From Scytolyngbya sp. HA4215-MV1 (lineage in GTDB: Bacteria > Cyanobacteriota > Cyanobacteriia > Leptolyngbyales > Leptolyngbyaceae), in assembly GCA_019359045.1 (NCBI GenBank), contig JAHHIA010000006.1, forward strand, positions 1 through 64,000: a stretch of 64,000 nt of DNA, written 5' to 3'. Positions 10,042 through 18,732 of the stretch are shown here, one piece after another; the stretch's first letter is position 1; each line of letters begins with the position of its first letter. Under the pieces are notes generated by a model. The model ran no database searches and was not told the origin of the DNA. It worked only from the letters and a program-made list of their open reading frames with translations. Position numbers and translations under genes: made by a program.

Positions 10042-10083
10042 AAAATCTAAATCGCCCATCCAAAATCGCCCATCCAAAATCCC
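10042..10083. repeat. Short tandem repeat AAAATCGCCCATCC
   Basis: About 2.5 copies of a 14-bp unit lie directly beyond the stop codon of the 1385-residue membrane protein gene. Tandem repeats of this kind are common in cyanobacterial intergenic DNA. Confidence 0.6.
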
Positions 10084-10084
10084 T

Positions 10085-13000
10085 CTATTCCCATTCTCGC
10101 AACTCATCCAACCAAGACTGTACTAGAACACCCACCTGTGTGCGGCGTGATTCAAATGTGGCAGCTACCCAGATGAAACCGAGACCAATCAAAATCCCGA
10201 TCGCCCAAATGAGTTGAGAATATTGATTGACATAACTCCAGACTTGCCAAAGCAGTTTAATTAGAAAAGTGGCAGTCCCTAAATAGAGAAAAGCCCGAAT
10301 TTGCAAGGCTAATCCAGCGATGATCAGAGCAATGCTGAGACTTAGCACGACCAGACTAAAAATCAGGCTGTTTGCGGATTGGTAAAGCGCTGTCATACAG
10401 ATTAACCCGACCGCCAAGCAACGCAACCAGTGACGTTTTTCGCGTTCAGTCGATGGTCGCAAATCGGGATCAATTTGTACCACATATAACAAAGAACAAC
10501 CCAACACAGTGCTGAAGTACAGTGGCTCTGTGACCTTGTACTGCAACATTAGACGGATGATTGCCCAGTCTGCTAGCAAAACACTCAGGTAACTCAGGCG
10601 AATCTGATCCGAGCGCCGAGCACCCCAGGCATAGAATGCTGCAAGCAGAAATAATCCCGGAATGACGATGCTCTGAACTGTGACCGCTAATACGATCGCT
10701 GGTAGAAGCAAAGCAGATTGTTTCCAGGGAATGGGCGACCAGCCCAACGTTCTCCAGGGAAGGCTGTACATCAACCAGGCAACCACACAGGCAATGGCAG
10801 ATCCCCACTCCAGCAACCAGCGATCGGCCAACAGCAAATGCAGAAAATAAGTGAACGCGATCAGGTATTCCCAAATGCCTGCGTAAGTCCACAAGGCAGC
10901 AGAATCAGAGGAATCGGAAAGCTGCGGGGAGGCATCCGAGACATCTTGGCTCCTCGTTCTGCCATGTACGAGCGCATAGACTGACAGAAGGGCGACCATC
11001 ACTAGCCAACACCATCGCCCCTGATCGCTGAGGGGGTTGACGATTGCCAAGAGCAAAAAGCCATTCCCAATCAGCCAATGTAAATGCGCGATCGTAGCAA
11101 TCTCTCGCTTTTCCAACCGCCAATAGATGACCAGCCAGGGGGATAGTAACCGTTCCACGATCGCGATCGCGGCTGCCAGGATTGCAAGTAACACAATGCC
11201 ATCGCCTGCGCTGCCCCCCTTTGCCTGGGAAAGTTGGTAAATCAGTAACTCATACGTGCCAAAGGAAGCAATGAAAACGGAGAGGTAAGTGAGAGGCTTG
11301 AATTTGCGATCACGGCGACTGACACCAATTCCCACCAGGGCTGCCGCCAGGGTACAGAGTCCGGTATATGCCTTTAATGCTGGATGCTCGGTGTCACCGC
11401 TTGGTCCATATCCATCGGGGAAAAAACTAGTGTATCCAGTCGGTTCTTGATGTTGGATAAGTAGACCGATCAAGGCATACAGCAAAGGAATGAAGAGGAG
11501 GTGGATAGCGGGAAAATGATTGGACAGGGGAATGCGGACAGAAGGGAAGGCGCTGGTGGTGGGATGCGGAAGCGAAGTCAGAGATGGGGGGGAAGAAGAA
11601 GAGGAAGAAGATAGGACAACGGGAGAAAAATAATTTGGGTGATGAACTAGCCACCAATCTCCGACGAGTTGGGTAATCAGTGCCAATACGAGATTTGCAA
11701 TTCCTAGGGCATCGAACGAACGGACTGTCAGCGCAACAGCACTCGCGACTAATAGCTCCAGGTTTAATACCAGACTGTAAAGATTAAGAGGGTGGGGGCT
11801 TTGCCAGTGGCGATAAGCAAGGGCTACAAACAGAAAGGCTGTAGTAGAGGCGTATACCCAGGTTGCCATTCCCGTGAAAAAGATAAGTATCCAGTAGATT
11901 GTTAAGAACAACAAAAGCAGCAGCGAAATGATGATTGCCCAACTGTCTGCCGCTTGTGCGTATTGTTTGGCTAGTTGGGTATTGCGATGGGCGAGCCAGC
12001 TCCTCAGTAGCCAAAGGAGCGCTGCAGCGATCGCTGCCAGATTCAAGCCCAATTCCATCAAGTTGTGCTCGAAGATGACGACGCTGCCCAAAACAAGCCC
12101 AAATCCTAGGGTCAGGAAGGCTGCTACCCAGGTAGAGAGACGATAGGTATTGAGCAACATCAACCCGGTTGCCAATCCCAAACTCACCAAACGAAAAGGT
12201 TCTGAATCAAAAGTCAAAGCCTGTACTAGCACTAGCGCCCCAATACTGCAGCCTGCTGCCGCTTGGGGAGCGCGTACACGCGGTAAATACGCCAACAACG
12301 TCAATGCCGAGGGAGTCACTAGCCAGATTGCCACCCAAGCAGTCTTGTGAAGCAAGAAGGCATTCCACAGCAATATATAGCTACAAGCCGCCAGCACTAA
12401 ACCCGCATACCAGGCACTCTGTCGCCAGATTGATACGGCTGCGGTTGAGGGGGCAAAAGCGCTCAATGCCCATTCTGCCAGCATTCCTCCTAATAAAATT
12501 GCCGCCCACAGGGTGAGCGTCAGTCCAGGACATAAGAAGTTAATGCCAGAAAAAATGGCAAGCAATCCTGTGGCGTGAGTTAGATAAATCAGCCAGCCGG
12601 GAGCCGCGGGACGATCGCGCAAAGCCCAAACGAACGCTGCGGTCGAGAGAAGCAGGTTAAGCGATCGTACCCCCCCATTTGCCAAACTCACCGACGTGAG
12701 TAAAACGCCTAAAATCAATGCCAGACTCTCAGCATGGAGTGCCAGGTTAGGTTGCCGCCAGCGTCGAAAAGCAAATGCTAAAAGTAAAGTGAAGATCACA
12801 TAGGGAAAAACGCTTACTCCTAAGAGTGCATTGGGCATTCCGTCTTCGCCTACCCAGAGAGTCACTCTGCTGACTAGGAAAATACGCCATTCTACGGGCA
12901 GGCATTGCTGAATCAGCCAGCCAGTCTGCAAACCTACCAGAAATAGAGCTGTCAAATCAATTCGCCGTGCCAGTTGCCAAACTCGTTCTGCTAGCAGACT

Positions 13001-14242
13001 CATACCCAGTCCACTAAGGGCGATCGCTTGCCAGGGCAATTTTTCGGGTACTGCCAACCACCATGCCAACAACAACAGCACCGCCCCTGCCCGTAACCAG
13101 GATTTGTGCGCAGGATCGCGCCGCGCCAACCAACACAGCAGCCAGCCACTGATGCCTAACGCCAGCCCCATCTGGTTAATCGGAACTTGTTTGACAAAGA
13201 CCGCTCTAGTAACCAGCAGGAGCAAAGAAATGGCAATGCTGATCAGAGAAAGGGGTGGGGGAGACGCGGTTAGAGGGAGCCGCGGGGACATGGAGAGAGG
13301 CAGGGATGAGGGAGGAGAGGAGGAGGACTCTACATCGCTTTCGATTTCCGTTTCCTGACTTCTGATTCCTCGCTCCTGTCTCCCATCAAACAAATAAAGC
13401 TGGAGGCAAACCGTGCCCACCGTGCCGATGTAGGTTGCCAAAAGGGGTAAGCCTTGCCTGCTCCAACCCCATTGCAGCCAACTCAGGGCAATGCTGTTGA
13501 AGATGAGCAAGGAGGAATTTCCCTCTGTAATCGCGAGACCGATCGGTTTAAGCAGAAGATACGTTATTCCAGTCAAAAGGACGGCTGCGATCGCGGCTAA
13601 GCCCATTCCTGGCAACTGGCTCCATAGGCGAAACCCGTCCATTGTCCAGAAATTGATTGGAACCAGGAGCAACGATGCAATCTGGAGCATACGGGAAGTC
13701 AGTTGCAGATTGGTTTGCTGCCCCGTCCACAGCCCTGCTCCCCAAAAAGCTAGAGTGTAACCCAGCAAAATACTGTATTGCCCTTCCGGGGGAAAGTCTT
13801 TCCAGAGAATGGCAGCTAGCACTATGGAAGACACCAACACCAGAAACACGCCCAGCAGCAACAGCCACATAACGCTGAAGTTTGCCAACAGCGATCGCAC
13901 CATACCAGAAATCACTGCTCCAGCCGAAACCACCGACTTTTTAGGCGCGATAGCCGATTCCCTCTCCTCGGTCAGAAAATCAGTAATTGCGCCTGCCAGC
14001 ACGGGATCTTTGTCAGATAGCGGCGAAGCTTTTTTCCCCCGAGTCTCTGCGGTGGTGGTCGCCTGTGCCAACGTGCAGACCAGATTTGCCTGACACAAGT
14101 GCCGTACTTGCGTGTCCGTCAGCCAACCCAACCGCAGCACAGTATCCAGACCTTCAAGCAAGAAGGGTTGGTCAGGGGGAAGCTGAAGTGAAATCAAAAT
14201 TGGGCGATCGGGTTGAAATGTCACGGAATGCTTTCTCCCCAC
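10085..14242 (-). CDS. Giant polytopic membrane protein, 1385 residues, unknown function
   Basis: After a soluble N-terminus of about 110 residues (containing LDTVLRLGWLTDTQVRHLC), the chain is almost entirely hydrophobic segments, roughly 35-40 of them by eye. Related large membrane proteins are annotated as hypothetical in cyanobacteria. Two hydrophilic Ser/Pro-rich stretches interrupt it. One, near residues 285-325, is encoded by a repeat like those seen elsewhere in this window; the other is near 865-905. Both look like repeat insertions kept in frame. There is no recognisable catalytic motif. Cell-envelope or transport roles are possible but unsupported. It stands alone, followed by the 14-bp tandem repeat. 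Confidence 0.75.
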   Translation of the reverse strand: MGRKHSVTFQPDRPILISLQLPPDQPFLLEGLDTVLRLGWLTDTQVRHLCQANLVCTLAQATTTAETRGKKASPLSDKDPVLAGAITDFLTEERESAIAPKKSVVSAGAVISGMVRSLLANFSVMWLLLLGVFLVLVSSIVLAAILWKDFPPEGQYSILLGYTLAFWGAGLWTGQQTNLQLTSRMLQIASLLLVPINFWTMDGFRLWSQLPGMGLAAIAAVLLTGITYLLLKPIGLAITEGNSSLLIFNSIALSWLQWGWSRQGLPLLATYIGTVGTVCLQLYLFDGRQERGIRSQETEIESDVESSSSPPSSLPLSMSPRLPLTASPPPLSLISIAISLLLLVTRAVFVKQVPINQMGLALGISGWLLCWLARRDPAHKSWLRAGAVLLLLAWWLAVPEKLPWQAIALSGLGMSLLAERVWQLARRIDLTALFLVGLQTGWLIQQCLPVEWRIFLVSRVTLWVGEDGMPNALLGVSVFPYVIFTLLLAFAFRRWRQPNLALHAESLALILGVLLTSVSLANGGVRSLNLLLSTAAFVWALRDRPAAPGWLIYLTHATGLLAIFSGINFLCPGLTLTLWAAILLGGMLAEWALSAFAPSTAAVSIWRQSAWYAGLVLAACSYILLWNAFLLHKTAWVAIWLVTPSALTLLAYLPRVRAPQAAAGCSIGALVLVQALTFDSEPFRLVSLGLATGLMLLNTYRLSTWVAAFLTLGFGLVLGSVVIFEHNLMELGLNLAAIAAALLWLLRSWLAHRNTQLAKQYAQAADSWAIIISLLLLLFLTIYWILIFFTGMATWVYASTTAFLFVALAYRHWQSPHPLNLYSLVLNLELLVASAVALTVRSFDALGIANLVLALITQLVGDWWLVHHPNYFSPVVLSSSSSSSPPSLTSLPHPTTSAFPSVRIPLSNHFPAIHLLFIPLLYALIGLLIQHQEPTGYTSFFPDGYGPSGDTEHPALKAYTGLCTLAAALVGIGVSRRDRKFKPLTYLSVFIASFGTYELLIYQLSQAKGGSAGDGIVLLAILAAAIAIVERLLSPWLVIYWRLEKREIATIAHLHWLIGNGFLLLAIVNPLSDQGRWCWLVMVALLSVYALVHGRTRSQDVSDASPQLSDSSDSAALWTYAGIWEYLIAFTYFLHLLLADRWLLEWGSAIACVVAWLMYSLPWRTLGWSPIPWKQSALLLPAIVLAVTVQSIVIPGLFLLAAFYAWGARRSDQIRLSYLSVLLADWAIIRLMLQYKVTEPLYFSTVLGCSLLYVVQIDPDLRPSTEREKRHWLRCLAVGLICMTALYQSANSLIFSLVVLSLSIALIIAGLALQIRAFLYLGTATFLIKLLWQVWSYVNQYSQLIWAIGILIGLGFIWVAATFESRRTQVGVLVQSWLDELREWE

Positions 14243-14479
14243 GCAATTGGTTAACCCGTCACCATCATTATCTATTTCGGAAAGATCGCTGAGCCGTTTC
14301 TAGCGCAGTTTTTTAACTGGCTGTCGCCCCTAAACTGTGACATTGATCACTCTATCAGCCCGATCAAATCACGCTTAAAAGGATGAAAGATCACAGGCTT
14401 TTGCGAGGGTGCTCACCGGAATTTATAGAGAAATACTCGATGATTACAAATAAGAGTTCCTGAGAATGGTTGCACCGCT

Positions 14480-14701
14480 ATGCAAGTCAAGCTTTGTTTA
14501 TTGCCCTCGGCGATCGCGGAATTGTTTGTTCAAGCAACATATTCGGGTCATCTTACCCTGGCAGACCGCTATGGCTTGCTGGCAGCTCTTTTGGAAGAGT
14601 CTCTTACTGATGATGAAAGATTTTCAATCGATCGGTTAATCCGTGCAATCTGTCGGGGCACACTAACCATATCTAATGAAATCTCCACCGTTCAAGGGTA
14701 G
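14480..14701 (+). CDS. Small conserved hypothetical protein
   Basis: The 73-residue protein is helical and leucine-rich (LLPSAIAELF, YGLLAALLEE), with a charged centre (DDERFSIDRLIRAICRG). It has no membrane segment or cysteine pair. It lies 34 bp upstream of the 37-residue membrane peptide gene on the same strand, so the two may share a transcript ending at the 14902-14930 terminator. Its function is unknown; its size and context suggest a cyanobacterial accessory or regulatory protein. Confidence 0.55.
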   Translation: MQVKLCLLPSAIAELFVQATYSGHLTLADRYGLLAALLEESLTDDERFSIDRLIRAICRGTLTISNEISTVQG

Positions 14702-14735
14702 GAGTTCCTGAAAACCTTCACTCTCTCTAGACAAA

Positions 14736-14849
14736 ATGATGATGACACTTGGTGTTGAAACCTGGCTGACTTTGATCATTGGCTCGATTGCCCTTCTGTA
14801 TAGCTACTACTGGCTCATTGGAGAGGCAGAGCGCCAAAACAAGGCTTAA
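14736..14849 (+). CDS. 37-residue single-span membrane peptide
   Basis: Three consecutive ATG codons open a 37-codon frame (MMMTLGVETWL...). One hydrophobic span, LTLIIGSIALLYSYYWLIG, is followed by a charged tail, EAERQNKA. The frame ends just before a strong Rho-independent terminator, and a gene lies upstream on the same strand. It resembles in size and layout the small subunits of photosynthetic or respiratory complexes, but I cannot match it to PsbX, PsbY, PsaM, PetN, NdhP or another known one. Confidence 0.5.
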   Translation: MMMTLGVETWLTLIIGSIALLYSYYWLIGEAERQNKA

Positions 14850-14901
14850 CCCATCCGCTCCTCGGTCAAGCAACTCGTACAAAAAAGCAAAACAAGTAAA
14901 C

Positions 14902-14930
14902 AAAGCGGCATTTCATAGAATGCCGCTTTT
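14902..14930 (+). terminator. Rho-independent terminator
   Basis: The inverted repeat AAAGCGGCATT / AATGCCGCTTTT has a 6-base loop, and the plus strand continues TTGTTTTT. It closes the transcript of the two small genes at 14480-14849. Confidence 0.85.
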
Positions 14931-14977
14931 TGTTTTTCACCAATTTTGTTTTCAACAATCAGCCGCTCGTCAGTGTA

Positions 14978-15059
14978 GCAATAGTCATGGCTTAAGACGT
15001 TTCAAAGGCTGAAGCAACAAGGGGTTTAAGCCCCTTGTCCTAACCTGAATGACTATAGC
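14978..15059. repeat. Small palindromic MITE-like element
   Basis: The ends GCAATAGTCAT and ATGACTATAGC form an inverted repeat with one mismatch across an 82-bp unit. Inside is a second palindrome, ACAAGGGGTTTAAGCCCCTTGT. I have seen the word string 'aagccccttgtcctaacctgaatgactatagct' as a dispersed cyanobacterial repeat, which fits a non-autonomous element. Confidence 0.6.
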
Positions 15060-15208
15060 TATAAATTGTGGAGGTTATACCGAAGGGCGACATGACCAGG
15101 CAAAAACTGGTCACGAATTTTCTCTCATCCCCCCATCGCATTTCCCAAACGCCATCCCAAAATTCGTTTAGGATCAGAGAGCTGGATTTTTGACAGAGTT
15201 CACCCACA

Positions 15209-16957
15209 ATGGTACAGTCCCGATTTCAAAAACTGCTGGCTTACCTGCTGCCACACTGGCGTAGTGCATCTTTAGGGGTTGGGGCATTGCTCATTGTGAA
15301 TCTGGTAGGAGTCTATATTCCCCTACTAATTCGAGATGGGATTGACAAACTTAAGGTAACGTTCAGCTTTAGCCAGATTTTGTGGTATGTAGGACTGATT
15401 TTAATTCTAGCTTCGATTATGTGGGTGATCCGGATGGTGTCCCGGATGTTGTTGTTTGGAGTGGGACGGCAGGTTGAGTTTGACCTGAAGCAAAAGATTT
15501 TCAATCATTTGTTGACACTGGAACCCTCCTATTTCGCCACCAATACGATCGGAGATTTGATCAACCGTGCCACCAGTGATGTGGATAATATTCGGCGATT
15601 GTTAGGTTTTGCGGTTCTAAGTTTAGCCAATACCTTATTTGCGTATGGGCTAACGTTACCCGTGATGCTGGCAATCAATGTGCGATTAACGTTGCTAGCG
15701 TTGTCAGTTTATCCGGTGATGTTAGTGCTGGTACAAACCTTTAGCCACAAGCTACGGACTCAGCAACAAACTGTTCAAGAGAATTTATCAGACATCAGTG
15801 AGTTAATTCAGGAAGACATGAGTGGCATTGCGCTGATCAAAATCTACGCGCAAGAGGAGAATGAACGACGTGCCTTTCGAGGATTAAATCGACAATTGCT
15901 GAATGCTAATCTGAAGTTGGCAAAAACCCGCAATACACTATTTCCCATTTTGCAAGGATTGGCATATACCAGTACGTTAATTTTGCTGGGATTTGGCTCT
16001 GCCTCGATCGTGAACGGTTCCATTAGCGTCGGCGATTTTATTGCCTTGTTGTTGTATGTGGAACGGTTAGCCTTTCCTACCGCATTACTGGGTTTTACGA
16101 TTACTGCCTATCAACGGGGCGAGGTGAGTGTCGATCGCGTAGAATCTATTCTCACCGTTGAACCCAAAATTCGAGACGCGTTAGATGCCCTGCCTTTGCC
16201 GCTTGAGCAAGTCCAAGGGGCACTGATGGCAAAGCACTTTTCCTATACCTTTCCGGGTGCCCCCCAACCTGCATTGCAAGCAGTCAACTTCACCATCGCT
16301 CCCGGAGAAACTGTGGCGATCGTGGGACCCATTGGCGCAGGCAAGTCTACTCTGGTGAATGCGCTGCCACACTTGCTAGATATCGATCGCGAACAGCTTT
16401 TTTTAGATGGACAGGATATCACTCGCATTCGATTGCAAGATTTGCGATCGGCGATCGCCTACGTGCCCCAAGACAGCTTTTTGTTTAGCACCAGCATCCA
16501 CAACAATATTGCCTATGGCAATCCCGCGGCCGATCGAGCCGAAGTGGAACAAGCTGCCAAACAAGCCCAAATTCATCCCGAAATCCTTAATTTTCCCCAC
16601 CAATACGAGACGATAGTGGGTGAACGGGGTATCACCCTTTCAGGAGGGCAACGTCAGCGCACGGCTCTGGCACGCGCCCTCTTAGCCGATGCGCCCATCT
16701 TAATTCTGGATGATGCCCTGTCCAGCGTGGACAACCAGACTGCTACCCAAATCTTAAATAACTTATCGGAAGGCACCCGCCGTAAAACCGTGATTTTTAT
16801 CTCGCACCAACTGTCGGCTGCTGCCAGCGCCGATCGGCTTTTGGTTATGGATCAGGGCAGAATTGTCCAATCCGGTACCCATGCTGAGTTAATGGCTCAA
16901 ACCGGACTGTATCAAACGCTTTGGGATAAGCAGAAGTTAGAAGAAATTTTGCAGTGA
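15209..16957 (+). CDS. ABC exporter, fused permease/ATPase
   Basis: The 582-residue half-transporter has about six membrane helices in residues 20-290 and then a nucleotide-binding domain. Walker A GPIGAGKST is at 373-381, the Q-loop Gln at 421, signature LSGGQ at 477-481, Walker B ILILDD ends near 502, and the H-loop His is at 533. The residue after Walker B is Asp rather than the usual catalytic Glu, as in some MdlB-like exporters, so it may act with a partner half or be a slow ATPase. A homodimer or heterodimer would export a lipid or hydrophobic compound; the substrate cannot be told. It is a lone gene. Confidence 0.9.
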   Translation: MVQSRFQKLLAYLLPHWRSASLGVGALLIVNLVGVYIPLLIRDGIDKLKVTFSFSQILWYVGLILILASIMWVIRMVSRMLLFGVGRQVEFDLKQKIFNHLLTLEPSYFATNTIGDLINRATSDVDNIRRLLGFAVLSLANTLFAYGLTLPVMLAINVRLTLLALSVYPVMLVLVQTFSHKLRTQQQTVQENLSDISELIQEDMSGIALIKIYAQEENERRAFRGLNRQLLNANLKLAKTRNTLFPILQGLAYTSTLILLGFGSASIVNGSISVGDFIALLLYVERLAFPTALLGFTITAYQRGEVSVDRVESILTVEPKIRDALDALPLPLEQVQGALMAKHFSYTFPGAPQPALQAVNFTIAPGETVAIVGPIGAGKSTLVNALPHLLDIDREQLFLDGQDITRIRLQDLRSAIAYVPQDSFLFSTSIHNNIAYGNPAADRAEVEQAAKQAQIHPEILNFPHQYETIVGERGITLSGGQRQRTALARALLADAPILILDDALSSVDNQTATQILNNLSEGTRRKTVIFISHQLSAAASADRLLVMDQGRIVQSGTHAELMAQTGLYQTLWDKQKLEEILQ

Positions 16958-17064
16958 AGTCGATGGAGGTATACAGGCATCGGATTCAGCATCCAGAAGA
17001 CTTGAGCAATCGGGCTTTCACAATTGACCCGCTAAAATCTAGCAGCTGATTTTTTGTTTGCTAA

Positions 17065-18168
17065 TTAAATCACCTGAGATTTCACTTCGATGCCCCGACT
17101 TTGCATCGCTTGTTGAAACAAGTGAGTCGGTAGGGCTTCTTCCACAACCCATACTCCCGGTTTGTGAAGCTGTTGGTTGAGCAACAATTCAGCGATGCTA
17201 CCTGTGCCATTCCCGGCAGATATAGCAGTGTTGTCGTGCACTAGAGTGGAACAAGCACGGGTTGGGTTTCCTGCTTTGATACCACTCACTTCCGATCGAA
17301 TCGCCACCCCAATGCCACTAAAACGATCGCTGACATCGGTCATGAAGTGGCTGACTTGCGACAAAAATTCGATCACAAATTTTTGTCGCAAAAGCCAGGG
17401 ATGCCATCCCCGCGCCACAGTCCAGGTGAGGAAGTTATAGAAATCGGGCACGGTCCCAAATTTGGTAATAACGGTTTTGACGGGAAATGTGCTGGGTAAA
17501 GTAAAAGTTTCGGGCATATCAAACCAGTACACACCTGTGCGTCCATAGGGGGCAGGAAATGCGATCGTTTCGCGATCGCTGTAGGGTTTCACAGTCCGCC
17601 ACTTACCGTCGATCCATGCCTGGAACGGGTTTTGTAGCCCCAAAAAAGTGGTTCTCATCACGGTCACTCCAGCACCCCCTGAACCTGCAACCACGTAGCT
17701 CAGGTGAATGGTTTCAGCCGTATCCAACTGCTCCACATCCTGCCGCACCATGCTGTTAGAAATACCTGGAAAAATCCCTGTGTTAATAATCGCCGTGATG
17801 CCCGCTGCAGTTGCCGCCGCTTTGCATTCCAGGGCTTTACGGGTAAAGGAAGGATGATCACTTACATCCAGATAATTCACCCCTTGCAGAATGCAGGCTC
17901 GAAGCACGTGGGTATCTCGATAGTGAAAAGGTCCTGCACAGTGGATGACCACATCCGTTTGGGCGATCGCCTGCTGCAACCTCTCGTGATCATCCAAATC
18001 GAGCACCCGAAACCGCACCTGTTCCCCTAGCTGCTGGCTCACTCGCTCACCCAGCGAGACATTGCGTCCCGCGATCATAATTTCTGCCTGGGTATGCTGC
18101 ACCAGATCAGCAGCTACACAACTGCCGATGCGCCCGCTGCCTCCCAAAATCAAAACCCGATTGGTCAT
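17065..18168 (-). CDS. Saccharopine dehydrogenase-like NAD(P)-binding protein
   Basis: The 367-residue protein opens with a Rossmann fold: GGSGRIG at 9-15, then IAGRN and VLDLDD, then VVIHCAGPF. The rest follows the saccharopine dehydrogenase-like oxidoreductase layout (GVNYLDVSD, GIFPGISN). Members act in varied pathways, and nothing here fixes the substrate. The gene is monocistronic, convergent with the ABC exporter and separated from it by about 107 bp without a clear terminator. Confidence 0.8.
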   Translation of the reverse strand: MTNRVLILGGSGRIGSCVAADLVQHTQAEIMIAGRNVSLGERVSQQLGEQVRFRVLDLDDHERLQQAIAQTDVVIHCAGPFHYRDTHVLRACILQGVNYLDVSDHPSFTRKALECKAAATAAGITAIINTGIFPGISNSMVRQDVEQLDTAETIHLSYVVAGSGGAGVTVMRTTFLGLQNPFQAWIDGKWRTVKPYSDRETIAFPAPYGRTGVYWFDMPETFTLPSTFPVKTVITKFGTVPDFYNFLTWTVARGWHPWLLRQKFVIEFLSQVSHFMTDVSDRFSGIGVAIRSEVSGIKAGNPTRACSTLVHDNTAISAGNGTGSIAELLLNQQLHKPGVWVVEEALPTHLFQQAMQSRGIEVKSQVI

Positions 18169-18414
18169 TCAGTCCACCGTCTATCTGCGTAATTAAACCT
18201 GAATTAGAACGATTATCCCTTGGAGATTCACCGTAATCTCCATATGCCAATTTTGCAGGCATTAATCGTATTGTTTTATAGCGCTTCCATGTCTTTCTGT
18301 GAAGCTCTTGCCGCGATTCGTTACGCTTAAGGAACGATAGATAAGCTCGTATCCCAGGACATTTGAATCGTCAGTGATTTTTCGATTTCCATCTCAAGTT
18401 TTATCCTCTCCCCT

Positions 18415-18732
18415 ATGCCAGTTTCTTCAGAATGTCCTTATTGTTCCTCCCGCTTACTTCAGCAAATTCGCCAAAGTAAACCCTACTGGTTTTGCCATCG
18501 TTGTTTTGAAGAAGTGCCCTACGGTATCGATCGCACCACTTTAGGGGTGCAATTGCGCTGGCTATTGCCGAACACCCTGTCAAAAGAAGCGATCGAACAG
18601 GTAGAAATCCAAGCTCTACCAGTCAAAGATCATCCCCTGGTTCCTTTAGAAACTTATTACCAGGAGACCCATTCTCAGGAACGCCATTACAAGCTAATGT
18701 CTCCACCGTTAGTCCCCCTCAGCAAAAGTTAG
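18415..18732 (+). CDS. Small zinc-ribbon protein
   Basis: The 105-residue protein has two Cys pairs, CPYC at 8-11 and CHRC at 27-30, spaced as in a zinc ribbon, followed by a hydrophilic helical tail. Such proteins bind nucleic acid or protein partners; the partner is unknown. Its end overlaps the convergent crtO gene by 4 bp. The start ATG directly precedes PVSSECPYC. Confidence 0.65.
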   Translation: MPVSSECPYCSSRLLQQIRQSKPYWFCHRCFEEVPYGIDRTTLGVQLRWLLPNTLSKEAIEQVEIQALPVKDHPLVPLETYYQETHSQERHYKLMSPPLVPLSKS

